Part shown: positions 22,841 to 33,729 of the stretch, piece by piece
How the letters are laid out: each line of letters opens with the position of its first letter
Numbering within the stretch: the first letter of the stretch is position 1
Assembly (NCBI GenBank): GCA_963556195.1
Contig: OY744535.1
Coordinates: 88,591,449-88,655,448, forward strand
Source: Sepiola atlantica
Lineage: Eukaryota; Mollusca; Cephalopoda; Sepiida; Sepiolidae
Direction: 5' to 3'
Length of the DNA: 64,000 bases
Notes under the pieces: generated by a model
Told to the model about the DNA's origin: nothing
The model's database searches: none
What the model saw: the letters and a program-made list of their open reading frames with translations, nothing else
Program-made: the position numbers and the translations under genes

Positions 22841-24330
22841 CAACCGTAGCTGATTGGGTGAGCAATGAGACCGGGGGTGTCCAGTCTTAGAGACGGGTTT
22901 TGTTTAGTCTTCTTTGCCTAAAGGATTTAGACTCTGAGATTGTAAAAGTTTAAATACCTACATTTTCAATTTCTAAATATCTTTACAACTTCTTAATTGG
23001 GAAAAATTAAACCTTAAATATATTTACTACTTCTTAATTTGAAAAAAATTAAACCCTAATTTAGATTAAACTTCTTGATTAAGAAAACTAAACCTTAAAT
23101 TAAACTTTCTAATCTGATGAAATTAAATCTTAAATTAAACTATTAACTTATTATCTTCTAATTATTTTAATCACTTCGTAATTGGGAGAATTAAATCTTA
23201 ATTAGGAAAAATTAAACCTTAAATTAAGTTAAACCTTTTAATTGGGAAAAATTAAACCTTAGATTAGAATTCCTAAGCTGATTAAATTAAATCTTAAATT
23301 AAACTATTAAACACTTTAATAATTTCTAATCTGATAAAATTAAATCTTAAATTAAACAATTAAATTGTTTGAATTTAATAACTTCGTTATTTTTAATTTC
23401 ATAAATTTTATATATTATTTGATAGGGCGAGATTTGTGAAATCGGTTTTTACTGTAAGCTAGATTTTAAGTAAAATGTTGGGCATTTATACGTGATTACA
23501 CGATCTGACCTAAATATGCTAACTCCCTTTTCTTTTAATCTCTTCATAACCCCTTTCTCTTTTGACATAGACTTTTCTCATTTGACCCAGACAAGTAATA
23601 TCCAATCTGGGTGGGATGGTTTGTCGGGTCTATATGTTGCTTTCTTCGTTAAGTTTATCAAGCGGGCCGAAACAGGATGTTCGGTTTCCGCCTTTATTAT
23701 AACTTCTCTGGTTGCAAGATACGACGTGGATTCAATCTTATTTTTGCTCAATTCGGAAATAACGGATTCTCTAATTGAACAACGAACTTTGATTTGATTT
23801 GGGTTGACCATATAAGGATTTTGGAATTTTAATTGATTTCATTGAGCGTGTTATATTATTTAATTTGATTTATTTATCGTTGTAATGATTAACATAAGCA
23901 TTGGATACTTTTCACTTCACCGATTATTGACACATTTCGCGACTGGATAAGTTTGTCAGTTCCTTCAATTTCTCGTATTTGGACTGCTTTTTATAACCTG
24001 GATTAATCTCTATCAACCCTCTGGATGTCTTTCCTGATTATGTTTTTCAAATTGTATGAGCTGGATGGATTGTATAGATTCAACAAAAAGTATGTGTTTG
24101 AGTTGATATTTTGATGTTATGTATTTTTATGTATTTGTGTATATATGTATATATATTGTCAAAGTTTAATTGTATTACTTGTAGTGGTATGACTGCGGTA
24201 ATGGTCCTCTGAAGAGAATAATTATCTTTGAAAACTCATGAGCTAATGACTTTAAGATACTTTGCTTGAACTTTGAATGCTAATAAAATTTGATTGACAC
24301 CTTATTTTATCACTTCATTTTATATTATAA
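22841..24330 (+). mobile_element. Penelope-like element 3' tail (copy B)
   Basis: It starts immediately after the GIY-YIG frame and shares its left end with 10593-10722 and its right end with 11490-11630. The middle (about 22990-23400) is a low-complexity array of ATTAAACCTTAAATTA-type phrases. Two overlapping open frames at 23492-23811 have no recognised motif. The conserved right end contains TAATAAAATTTGATT, a possible polyadenylation signal context. Confidence 0.6.
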
Positions 24331-24398
24331 TATTAATGCTCTATCCAGTATATTGAGCTTCAGTTTTTTTATCCGAATGTTTCACTAATTATAATATA

Positions 24399-24430
24399 TT
24401 AGGTTACGCTTATATCTTTTGTTGGATTGC

Positions 24431-24496
<66 letters not shown>

Positions 24497-24528
24497 GCAA
24501 TCCAACAAAAGATATAAGCGTCAACTAA
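24399..24528. repeat. 34-bp inverted repeat around (TA)n
   Basis: The arm at 24399-24432 (containing CGCTTATATCTTTTGTTGGA) is the reverse complement of the arm at 24495-24528, with two mismatches. The 62-base spacer is almost pure TA and can itself pair, so the 130-bp unit can extrude as one long hairpin. Confidence 0.9.
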
Positions 24529-24534
24529 TATCTT

Positions 24535-24678
<144 letters not shown>

Positions 24679-24934
24679 CTATATTTTTCTAATGTCATGA
24701 GATAATAATTCTCAGTAATTCTTAATACGATACAATATGCTAAATTTGGGTGATCTAAAATGATTACACTTAAGTGAAAGTGTAAACCAAAAAATAAAAA
24801 GTTGCATACCTTGCACGAAGCAGACAACTGAGAATAATATGAATATAGAACACTCTTTTAAATTTGTATTTTTCAAAGAAACATTTTTCAAATCACAAAG
24901 TGAAACTTATTATTTTACATTAACACTTCGGTGT

Positions 24935-27900
24935 TAATTATTAATTTGAAAAGGGTTATCGATCATGTAGGCCATCAAAAAATATAAGTACAAAATGCAC
25001 CAAACATATGCATCGGAATTCAGTAAAATGGGTAACATAGTCAAAATCTGATCCATTTCTCTAGATTCTGATATATTTCTTTTGAACAATTTATCGTTTA
25101 ATATTCTAATAGATGATCCATTCTTCACACCTCATGATATATCTGTTGATTCAGTATTGCAAAACAAAAACCGTTACCCTCTATTGAATTATATTTCTAA
25201 GTTTTTCAGATTTAATTTTTAGTCAAATTCTAGATTCGATATGTTCGTTTTTTATTGTTTGATTTTTGAATTTTAAAGAAATTGGGTTTATCCCGATTCG
25301 CATGTGCACTCTTTATATACACGTCTGATTTTGAATAATATGAAGAATACATTGTTTAGAAGTTATGCAAATTGTGATATTTATAATGTATTGTGTGTTA
25401 ATGTCTACATATATATGAACTAGAAACGGCTATTTAAAATTGTGTTTCAAAATTGTATTTTAAGCATCGTTTAACTACGTTAAAAACAGTTTCATTGACT
25501 TTCATCTTCGTTCGTTCTTCGCAGTTTATTTAAACGCTCGTTATTTATACATGGAACAAATATATCGATCATGCAGATGTGGTATCTTTAATGAAGACTG
25601 TAAAGCTTCATGTAGGTTTTAAAATATAAGTTTGTTTGGCTGCGACGTCTGATGTATCATGACTAAATCTGGATAATATAGTTATTTCTTTAAGAAAAAC
25701 TATTCTAGAAGAAAATCTTTAGGCTCTAGGCATAGACTCGCAGCTTCAAAGATTAAGAATTACCAATATTTGGAAATAGTTGTGTTTCTTAGCGAAAAGT
25801 ACATGAATAATTTGTGTTCACAAAAATGTGTCAAGTATTTTCAGTTTTTATTGATTTTGTTACTTGTGCTTTTTTTACTTTAATTTGTTATGGTATCTTT
25901 TGTTTCTATTATATTACTTTCCCTCCGTTTCTTCTCAACAATGTTCTATTAACTTGCTTCAATTTTTCAACGCGGCCAGCGTAAGTAGGCTCCCATAGAT
26001 TTATATTAGTGGTCATTTTAAAATGCCAGCGTATGTTTCATGAATAAAATACGAGTAGCAGTGCCATCTTTAAAAATATACAAATACAAAAAAAGCATAG
26101 TAGTGTTATCTCTGCAGACGACACATCGACCAGTGACGACAGATTATATTCTGAATTCAGAAACGTTATTCTCTTCGCGTTCGTGTTGTACTATTTTTGT
26201 TCGTTTTTCTTTCTGTTTTCCATTTCTTTACGAAATTAGATCGTTCGTATTTCTCTATTAGCATTCTTCCGATTGTCGTTGCGTTCCTTTCATATATTTT
26301 GTACAATTCTTGCTTCATTGTCTAGTTTCTTCATTAAATTTTACATATGTAATACATTCTGAATATTCTTAGAGAAACGTATATTTTATAGACATGTGTT
26401 TTCACTTCCGTGATACTGTGATACTATTGCCATAATCACACACTCATATCAAGGGGCATATGTCAATTAGACGGGAATTATTGTCAACCGAAAGATAAGG
26501 CAAACTATTGGAGTAATAATATTGATTAATCGTATGAACTTCAGTGAATCGCTCATAGGGGGATTCATGACAAATATTTGTTGATATTAGATTTGAAGAC
26601 ATCGAAGTTGTAATCAGGAAGGAATCAGTCATATAGTGGCGTGTTCCACATGCGAAAATCTCTTTCAGGGAATCTTCGCCCTTGAAAATACCGACTGCCG
26701 CTAACCACTTGAAGGGAAACAGAAAGACACATTGTTTGCAGCATTCTATCATTGGGGATATCTTACTCTTATATACTTACAGGATTGCATTTGTAGTCAG
26801 GTATATTCGAAATCGGTAGAATAATACTAACATTTTTCCAGGAACTTTACACCCACACTGGATATCCCATTTGCATTTTAGATTCGTGATGCAAGTCTTT
26901 CCTCAGAACTGTTTAATATTCGTTCCTCAAGACTTTTTTAATTTCTGAAACTAAACATTTTTTCAATACGTTTTGTTAAGACACGATCAACCATTCGTTC
27001 TCATCGTAGCGATAATCATTACCAAATAGCAGTAAAAGTATGAAAAATCAACACCTAATGTATTAAAATAGCACCTAAGCTGTAATACTGGTTAATACAT
27101 GTGCAGAATAAAAATATAAGTAATTCACATACAGAATGAATACTCTTTGTATATCGTATTCTTAAATAACTGGCGGTTACCCTAAGAATGAATATAATAC
27201 ATATGTATCTTTTTAAAAGTATCCGTGCTTTTTGCAGATTGTTTTTGTAATTGAAAAATCGACATGTCGTCAATTCAATAAGAAGTACATATTAAGGATT
27301 TACGTGATTTACTTCTATTGGTTATTTAAATTCTATACGAGATAGTTGTCGTTGTTAAGCTGAGAAAGAAAAAAGTATAAAGACAATCTTTCATCAGGAG
27401 AGACTTTACTCGTTACACTTGAAGAAAAGGCGCCATCAAGTAGACGGGTGTCTAAAGTATTTCTGTAGATTTTCATCTCTTGCAAAACCTACAAAAACAA
27501 TTGTCACTTTGCGTAAACAATCTGTTATTTCTGGTCACGAAAGCAAAACGAACGAATAATAATCATATTAAAAAGTACATCTAAAATTGTTTAAATTATT
27601 TATAAAATTCAGTTTTATAACATAACTTGATTTACAATCCTTACATGAATTTGAATACATATAAGAAATAAAATATAATATTTAAATGAAAGCACTTCAT
27701 ATATTGAGATGCATATTGTATATATACACACATATACCACACTAGCTGCTGCGACTGTGTTTCACCCCTGGCGTGCGATTATAAAAATGTGCTATCACAT
27801 AGCGAATTAAAAATAATTACAACTACAAACATATGTATACTGATATATATATATATACTCAAAAACTATGCGTCTTCTGGTCAGATATATTTTGAAATAT

Positions 27901-28300
27901 ATTTAAAAAAAAAACAGTAATCGTTTGGAGGATGGTATCATGACCACTAAGCTGATATTATACTAACCGCCAAACAGTACGAGGTAATACATTGAAGGAT
28001 TATATGAGGAACGTATATTACATTGTCCACCTTATGAGGAGGTTATGATTATGATGATGTTATAAAAAAGGAACATATACGAGTGTACCGACACATAATG
28101 GTAAATAACCTTAGATAATGGTCTAATAGCAATAGAATAGATACTACACTACACTTCTAAAAGTGAAAGGTAATACTGTACGTAACATAAATTCATATAC
28201 TACACTAATCCTCTTAAACTGAGCATCAAAAAATAGCACATTACTCTCAACAATTATATTATACTACTCGAAGCATGAAAATATAGTACAATCAACAAAA
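24935..28300. other. Unassigned AT-rich stretch
   Basis: This holds a partial match to the 2.3-2.5 kb small element at 25225-25325. An AGATACTACACT box at 28138-28150 is the reverse complement of a U2-like phrase. I recognise no gene. The frame 26752-26444 minus (102 codons, starting MIECCKQCVFLFPFKWLAAV) has protein-like composition and a pyrimidine-rich TTTCCCTTCAAG before its second part. Its length is within chance expectation. Confidence 0.35.
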
Positions 28301-28366
28301 GTTACTGTATTGTTTTTGCTTCAAGCATACAAATACACAATCTCCACAATATACATATATTTATTT

Positions 28367-28368
<2 letters not shown>

Positions 28369-28442
<74 letters not shown>
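28369..28442. repeat. (TA)n-(TG)n microsatellite
   Basis: About 33 TA units pass into a short TG run and a G-rich GTGGGGGGTGTGGGG phrase. Confidence 0.93.
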
Positions 28443-28443
<1 letters not shown>

Positions 28444-28872
28444 GGGGGTGTGGGGTGCGTCTGAAAAGAAAGAAAACAAGCCTTTAATTCAAATTGATTC
28501 TTAAATAAATTTTGAAAAATCAAACAAATTGGGAAGAAGATCGAATGCAATTATTTATATTTATATGTTCTCAGTTATTTTAGCTAGTTTTAACTGTTTT
28601 TATTAGAGTTTATTCAAGTGACATTTTTAGTTATTTCTGGACAGTTTAGATTCAGTTTTTTTAGAATTTACATTTTTTTGCGCATGTATTAAGCGCGTTT
28701 CGCCATAACGACTTTGGTACTTCGCGGAACATTTCTGAAGGCTTTAGCATAATGTTTCGCCTTCAGCAAAAGTTGATGCGAGGATTTTCGTGTAGCTTCT
28801 TAAATTTGTGCAAGTATTCTTTGAATTCTCAGATGTTAGATTTCTTTGTCCTCAATATTGATAGTACATTAC

Positions 28873-28897
28873 TAGTGAGAAAATGTACTCTGTGATG

Positions 28898-28933
<36 letters not shown>

Positions 28934-28952
28934 CATCACAGAGTACATTTTC

Positions 28953-28958
<6 letters not shown>
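28873..28958. repeat. 86-bp perfect palindrome with (AT)n centre
   Basis: The arm at 28873-28900 (TAGTGAGAAAATGTACTCTG then TGATGTAA) is the exact reverse complement of 28931-28958. The 30-base centre is pure alternating AT, so the whole 86 bp is self-complementary. A further TCTCATTATATA phrase nearby looks like a partial third arm. Confidence 0.95.
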
Positions 28959-28987
<29 letters not shown>

Positions 28988-28991
28988 TCAT

Positions 28992-29074
<83 letters not shown>

Positions 29075-29156
29075 ATTTATATATATATATATACATATAT
29101 GTATATATATATACATATATGTATATATATACACACATATATATATATATATATAT
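28901..29156. repeat. (TA)n compound satellite
   Basis: TA runs with ATATTTAT, ATACATATATGT and ACACATAT variants. It overlaps the centre and right arm of the palindrome. Confidence 0.92.
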
Positions 29157-29395
29157 CAATATCGCAAACGACACATCTTTAAATCTCAACAAAACCGAAT
29201 ATTGACAAATTATATAAGACACATAAATAGTTGTATTACTATCAAATAAATATATTTAAATAAGAGATGATAAAATATATTTAGCCCTATATGATAGTAG
29301 CATTGAGAATCAAATGCGTATCCAGTTCAAATAAATAACCATCGGATAAACATGATTATTAGAAATGCTTCCATTTGTAATATATATGCAATAGG

Positions 29396-29399
29396 TATA

Positions 29400-29451
<52 letters not shown>
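29396..29451. repeat. (TA)n microsatellite
   Basis: About 25 TA units. Confidence 0.93.
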
Positions 29452-29454
<3 letters not shown>

Positions 29455-29456
<2 letters not shown>

Positions 29457-30240
29457 AAACGAATTTGTCCCAAATAAATCATAGAGAATAACACATAAAA
29501 CAGCCACTAAACTTTATTTGTATTTGAAGGTCGTTACTATCGGTGTAGCGAGAGCAAGACTTTTTAGTGTGGCATATATTTTAATCTTTGATTTCACTTT
29601 TCAGCACCCCCCCTCTCCGCATACTTGTACACACAGAAGCACATAGTAGTAAATCAGACACACGCCATACATTTCGCACGAAACCTTCATACCCCGTCCC
29701 CACAATCACACGGCCACGTATATTCGAATCCAAAGCAAACAAACTTAATCAGGATTACAATCCGTACACTCCCATCAGCTACACATATGTATAACACCAC
29801 CGCCCCACATATATTTCACCGTATATAAACGCTTACGTACACATATTATAGGGAAGCAATTAGCAATATCACACATGTCTACCTTTAATAAAATATACGT
29901 AAGTTTTCGAGCAGATCTATCTAAAATTGAATGGTCTTCTGTATTATACTGGTGTTTTATATATTAATGGATATCCTGGGTTTTATATATTATTGATATC
30001 CTGACCATTTAATTAAAGATATAATCTAACAATACATACATACATATTTATAAAAAACATTTAGTAACAAAAATTATAAGATCATAGAATCATAATCTTA
30101 CCAAGCAAGTAGAAATAATGTATATCAACGTAATCATATCACGATTACACACAATTATATTAGATTTAAGAATTAAACATCAACATGAAATAACAAATTA
30201 GCTTGACATTCTAATATTTACGTTTTCAAGTTCAATATTT
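29455..30240. other. Unassigned DNA, partly C-rich
   Basis: The plus strand of 29590-29830 is rich in C and poor in G, the mirror image of the asymmetry at 30700-32900. No motif is recognised. Confidence 0.35.
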
Positions 30241-30241
30241 A

Positions 30242-30269
30242 TGTATATATATACATATATATATATATG

Positions 30270-30315
<46 letters not shown>

Positions 30316-30345
30316 TCTATCTATATATATATATATATTTATATA
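30242..30345. repeat. (TA)n compound microsatellite
   Basis: TA runs with ATGTAT, ATACAT and ATCTATCTAT variants abut the Penelope tail. Confidence 0.92.
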
Positions 30346-32060
30346 GAATAAAATACGAAACTAAAAGTAAACTTTTAGTAGATATAACCTATAGTGAACT
30401 GGTTTAAGCTCAATATACGAGATAGAGCAATTATAATGTTAGATGACAGAAGAGTGATAAACATGTACGAATGTCCAGATTTATTTCAACTTCGATTGTT
30501 CAATGCAAGGTATACTCGGTAATAAAATTATGTTTATCATTCTTTCCTGAAGCCAAGGCTTTTCAAAGATCGAAATCTTATCATCAGAGAAATTACATAT
30601 ATAGATATGTTGGCAGAGGAAAAGCCAAAATTCAACATTTGAAAAAATATTTAGAAATTGAGAGTGAAAAAAAAGTTCGTGTAAAAAGAATATGGGGTTT
30701 GTCCAGTTGGTAAATGTCCGTTGATAAGGTGTCCAATGAAAGGAGATTTAGATGAAGAAGAAGGGTTTTCGTGAAGGCAGCATGGAGAAGCGTTCAAAAA
30801 TGAAGTAACTCCAATAGTGAGATGTTGAATTCAAATCGTAGGTGGAACGCACTTAATCAGAATTAATACGAGAAAACGGGCCACTTTTAAAAATACTTCC
30901 TGGACCGGAGTAGGAATTAAAGTTGAATTGTGACCAGTTGACGTTGACAGTGAAATATTTAAGCCATTCTAAAAAGAAATCCTTTAGTTAAAAACGATGC
31001 CAAATGTGGAATGCGACTGGAAAAGGAAAATAAAGCATAAAGGGAGGGTTTGTTGAATGAGCAATGGCTGATGCTGGAAAGCAAAGGTGAGGGAGAGGGG
31101 TTCTAATGATGAAGTGTTATTGCTGGAGGCACTAAATCCGATGCGAGGGGAGATGTACCACAGGGAAAATTTAGGTCATTGAGTGTATACATTATTTGAA
31201 AAAAGAGAGGGGGCCGTAATTAAAACGGAGTTTGAACGAAAGACAAAAATAATTTCGAAAGTTTAAAAGGGTTTAAGTTGCGAAGATTAGAGTTCAAATG
31301 TTAAATATGTGATATATCAGGCACAGACTAGTGTTTCAGAGTTAAATGTATAAATATTCTAAAGAGTTTAAAAGAATTCCCAGTTGGTTAAATGGTAAGT
31401 GTATAATTAAATAAGAAAAGCTTAATGTATAACTGAAATTAGGGTTGGTAACAATGTTGGGAACAATTGATTTATAATATAAGTATTATGGGGTAGGTTT
31501 GGGTTGAATAATGTAAACTTAAATGCATTGCTAGTGCGTTGAAGTTATGAATAGCTTTTTAAGGGGAAGCATATGGGCCAATTGAATGAGTAACCAGGGA
31601 GCGTAGTTAAGAGGTGAGAGAAATGGAATCTATGAGAAAGTTATTGTCGGTAGAGTGAAGCATATACAGGGTCAGGGAAATGGATACAAGGAAGATGAAG
31701 ATAAAAAGAATTAAAAGCAATAGAAGAGGGTGTGCGAAGGTTGGCAAATAACCTTAAAAAATGAAGAAAAGGAAATAGGAATGATAATGTTGAGTAGGAA
31801 TTATGGTGTTAGAGTTAGATCGATTAAGAATACTGGGATGTAGGAAACATGATGTTAGTTCTTAATTTACAATAAGTGCTATGGGAGTATATAGGTCTTA
31901 GGTGTTCTGGGGAGGATACATTATGTTATTGGGATGGTTATTTGTAATATTGGAGAAGTTAAGAATTAAAAATTAGAAATTAACAAATTATAGAATTTAA
32001 AAATATGTATAATGCTAGAAAGGGAGTTGTTGACTGGGAAGAGGGTTATCAGAGGGAGTA
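30345..32060 (-). mobile_element. Penelope-like element 3' tail (copy C)
   Basis: On the minus strand this lies downstream of the GIY-YIG remnant. Its outer 80 bp (30360-30440) match 61850-61925, sharing AACTTTTAGTAGAT, GCTCAATATACGAGATAGAG and CAATT. The segment 30445-30620 recurs inverted at 62350-62540 and partly at 53656-53700. The segment 30705-30960 recurs at 53435-53600. The plus strand is G-rich and C-poor. No frame is protein-like, so this is 3' untranslated or unrelated inserted DNA. Confidence 0.65.
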
Positions 32061-32510
32061 ACGAAATGTATCTATTTAAATGTTCGTTTGTGCCTGCAAT
32101 TAGAGATGAGCTCATTTTTAGAGTTAATAATATATAAGCTTTTAGATGTAGCTATCATAAATTGTTCTAGTGGATATAGTTGCCAGAAAGCGGGTCCTGG
32201 AGTGTAGGAATTATACCTATTTAATATAGTCGAATGTAAGGAGTAGGAAGTGTTTTTAATGTTAAAGTTTTTTATTGGGTTGGATAGAGATGTGCTAGTG
32301 GCATTGTTATTATTGTGTTTGAAAGAGTAGATATGGTTTTAGATTCGGGTCTTAATGGGGAAGGCAATTGCCCCAATATAAGTGTGTATTTTGTACGGGG
32401 TTGTTGTTATAGTATGTGTGTTATTTATAGTATCGGGAATGTTTTTGTTTTGTATGTTCAAGTTCTGAGCCAAACTTAAGTCGGGATTGTTAATTGGAGA
32501 AGATGAGATA
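32060..32510 (-). pseudogene. Penelope-like GIY-YIG endonuclease remnant (copy C)
   Basis: From 32400 downward the minus strand reads KIHTYIGAIAFPIKTRI, then HIYSFKHNNNNATSTSLSN, NIKNTSYSLHSTILNRYNSY, EQFMIATSKSLYIINSKNEL and ISNCRHKRTFK. That is the domain order of the Penelope endonuclease. The Y-I-G signature, the following Arg and the CRH motif are kept, but the Cys pair of the SCGLC segment is lost (WQLY). Stops occur after KTRI and after RTFK. DNA identity to 61960-62290 is plain over the whole domain. Confidence 0.8.
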
Positions 32511-33072
32511 CTTTGAGAGGTGAGATCAAATCTATAATTAGTTTGCGGCGGTTGTTAGTTAGTATGAGAGGGGTTATTTAGATTGTCGTTTGATACAGGG
32601 AGTTGTAGAAGAGGGGAGCTATAGGGTGAGTTTCCAATTTGTATATTAGTATTAGTTTGCATAATGGTGTTTTCGGGGGATTGTTTTACAGTGCAGGCAT
32701 AGATAACGTTACTTTATATGCAATTGCCGTTAAATGGGCATTCTCTAGATTTCTGGCAGTGGCAGTAATTAGTGGGGTGTATAGTAGGTGATGATTGTTA
32801 GGCAGATTTAATCATTTTGTTGCTATATGTGATGATGGGTTGTGCTATATTGAACATTGTGGAGTAAAAAAATGTAATAGAGTTTTTATTTAAAATAGTG
32901 TTGTATTTATGCGGGTGCTAGGATACTATTTTTTCTTCTAATTTTTAAATTTTTACTGCGTTCTTGAGAGTTAGCTTGTTTGTAAATATTGATAGTTTTA
33001 GTGGGTTCATTTATATATGTTAAGCAGAATAAACACCTCAAAAATTTCGAAAATGATTTATACGACCTCATT

Positions 33073-33168
33073 AGACGTATCAGGCTGCGAGAAGTCAGTA
33101 GTGACGAAAAGTGAAATTACTTCTCGCAGCCTGGACTTTCGTCCAGCGCTCTTAGTAGCCACGTCTAC
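33073..33168 (+). other. Candidate structured RNA or cruciform, three nested stems
   Basis: An outer stem AGACGT/ACGTCT (33073-33078 with 33162-33167) encloses two hairpins. One has a perfect 15-bp stem, CAGGCTGCGAGAAGT with its complement (33081-33095 and 33119-33133). The other, CTGGAC-TTTC-GTCCAG, lies at 33131-33146 and overlaps the 15-bp stem by three bases (CTG), so one must open slightly. The loop of the large hairpin contains GTGACGA and GAAA. I cannot assign a known RNA family. Confidence 0.45.
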
Positions 33169-33239
33169 TACTTTTCCTTATCAACACATCATATCAACCC
33201 AATACTTTTATGTACTTGCATGACATGTTTCTTAAAATT

Positions 33240-33283
33240 ATCATCCTGACGAAGGCTCACACTAAAGAGAAAACGTTGATGAA
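33240..33283 (+). ncRNA. Hammerhead-ribozyme-like motif (candidate)
   Basis: CTGACGA (33246-33252) fits the invariant CUGANGA core. GAAA follows at 33269-33272, then ACGTT. TCATC (33241-33245) can pair with GATGA (33278-33282) as stem I. An ACGT right after GAAA is the very short stem III described for Penelope- and retrozyme-associated type I hammerheads that act as dimers. Stem II is poor, with only CTC/GAG pairing across ACACTAAA, so this copy is probably degenerate. It lies on the opposite strand to the nearby Penelope coding remnant. Confidence 0.35.
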
Positions 33284-33354
33284 TATATAAACAATATCTC
33301 TTGGTATTTCCTTTTTCATTTCTCATTGCGTCGGATTACTCTCATCCTTCCTTT

Positions 33355-33357
<3 letters not shown>

Positions 33358-33437
<80 letters not shown>

Positions 33438-33470
33438 GTGTGTGTGTGTGTGTGTTTGTGTGTGTGTGAA
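33358..33470. repeat. (TA)n-(TG)n microsatellite
   Basis: About 40 TA units followed by a (TG) run with one TTTG interruption. Confidence 0.95.
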
Positions 33471-33597
33471 AATGGCAAACGGACATGTTAAAGTGCAGGA
33501 GAAAAACCAAAACAGGATAATTTTTTGGACCGGTTTCTTGTTTTTGTTTTTCTCCTGCACTTTAACTTGTTTTCCGTTTGTCATTTTTTCACACATT
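33463..33597. repeat. About 52-bp inverted repeat
   Basis: The left arm contains GGCAAACGGA, TGTTAAAGTGCAGGAGAAAA and CCAAAAC. The right arm (33545-33597) carries the reverse complement with small differences (GACAAACGGA, AGTTAAAGTGCAGGAGAAAA). The spacer is about 30 bp. The outer edge lies in the (TG) run. Confidence 0.88.
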
Positions 33598-33729
33598 TTG
33601 TCAATCACGACATTTCATTTTCATGAATTGTCGTGTACCTTACCCCATATATATACCTTTGGGTTCTTTGTAGATAAACATCATCAGCTAAATAAGCTGC
33701 CCCTAAGATTAGATGCTTCTTTTTAAAGT

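Noticed and set aside
30471..30713. Plus-strand 80-codon frame
   Set aside because: It lies in the Penelope tail on the strand opposite to coding and is not kept in the related copies.
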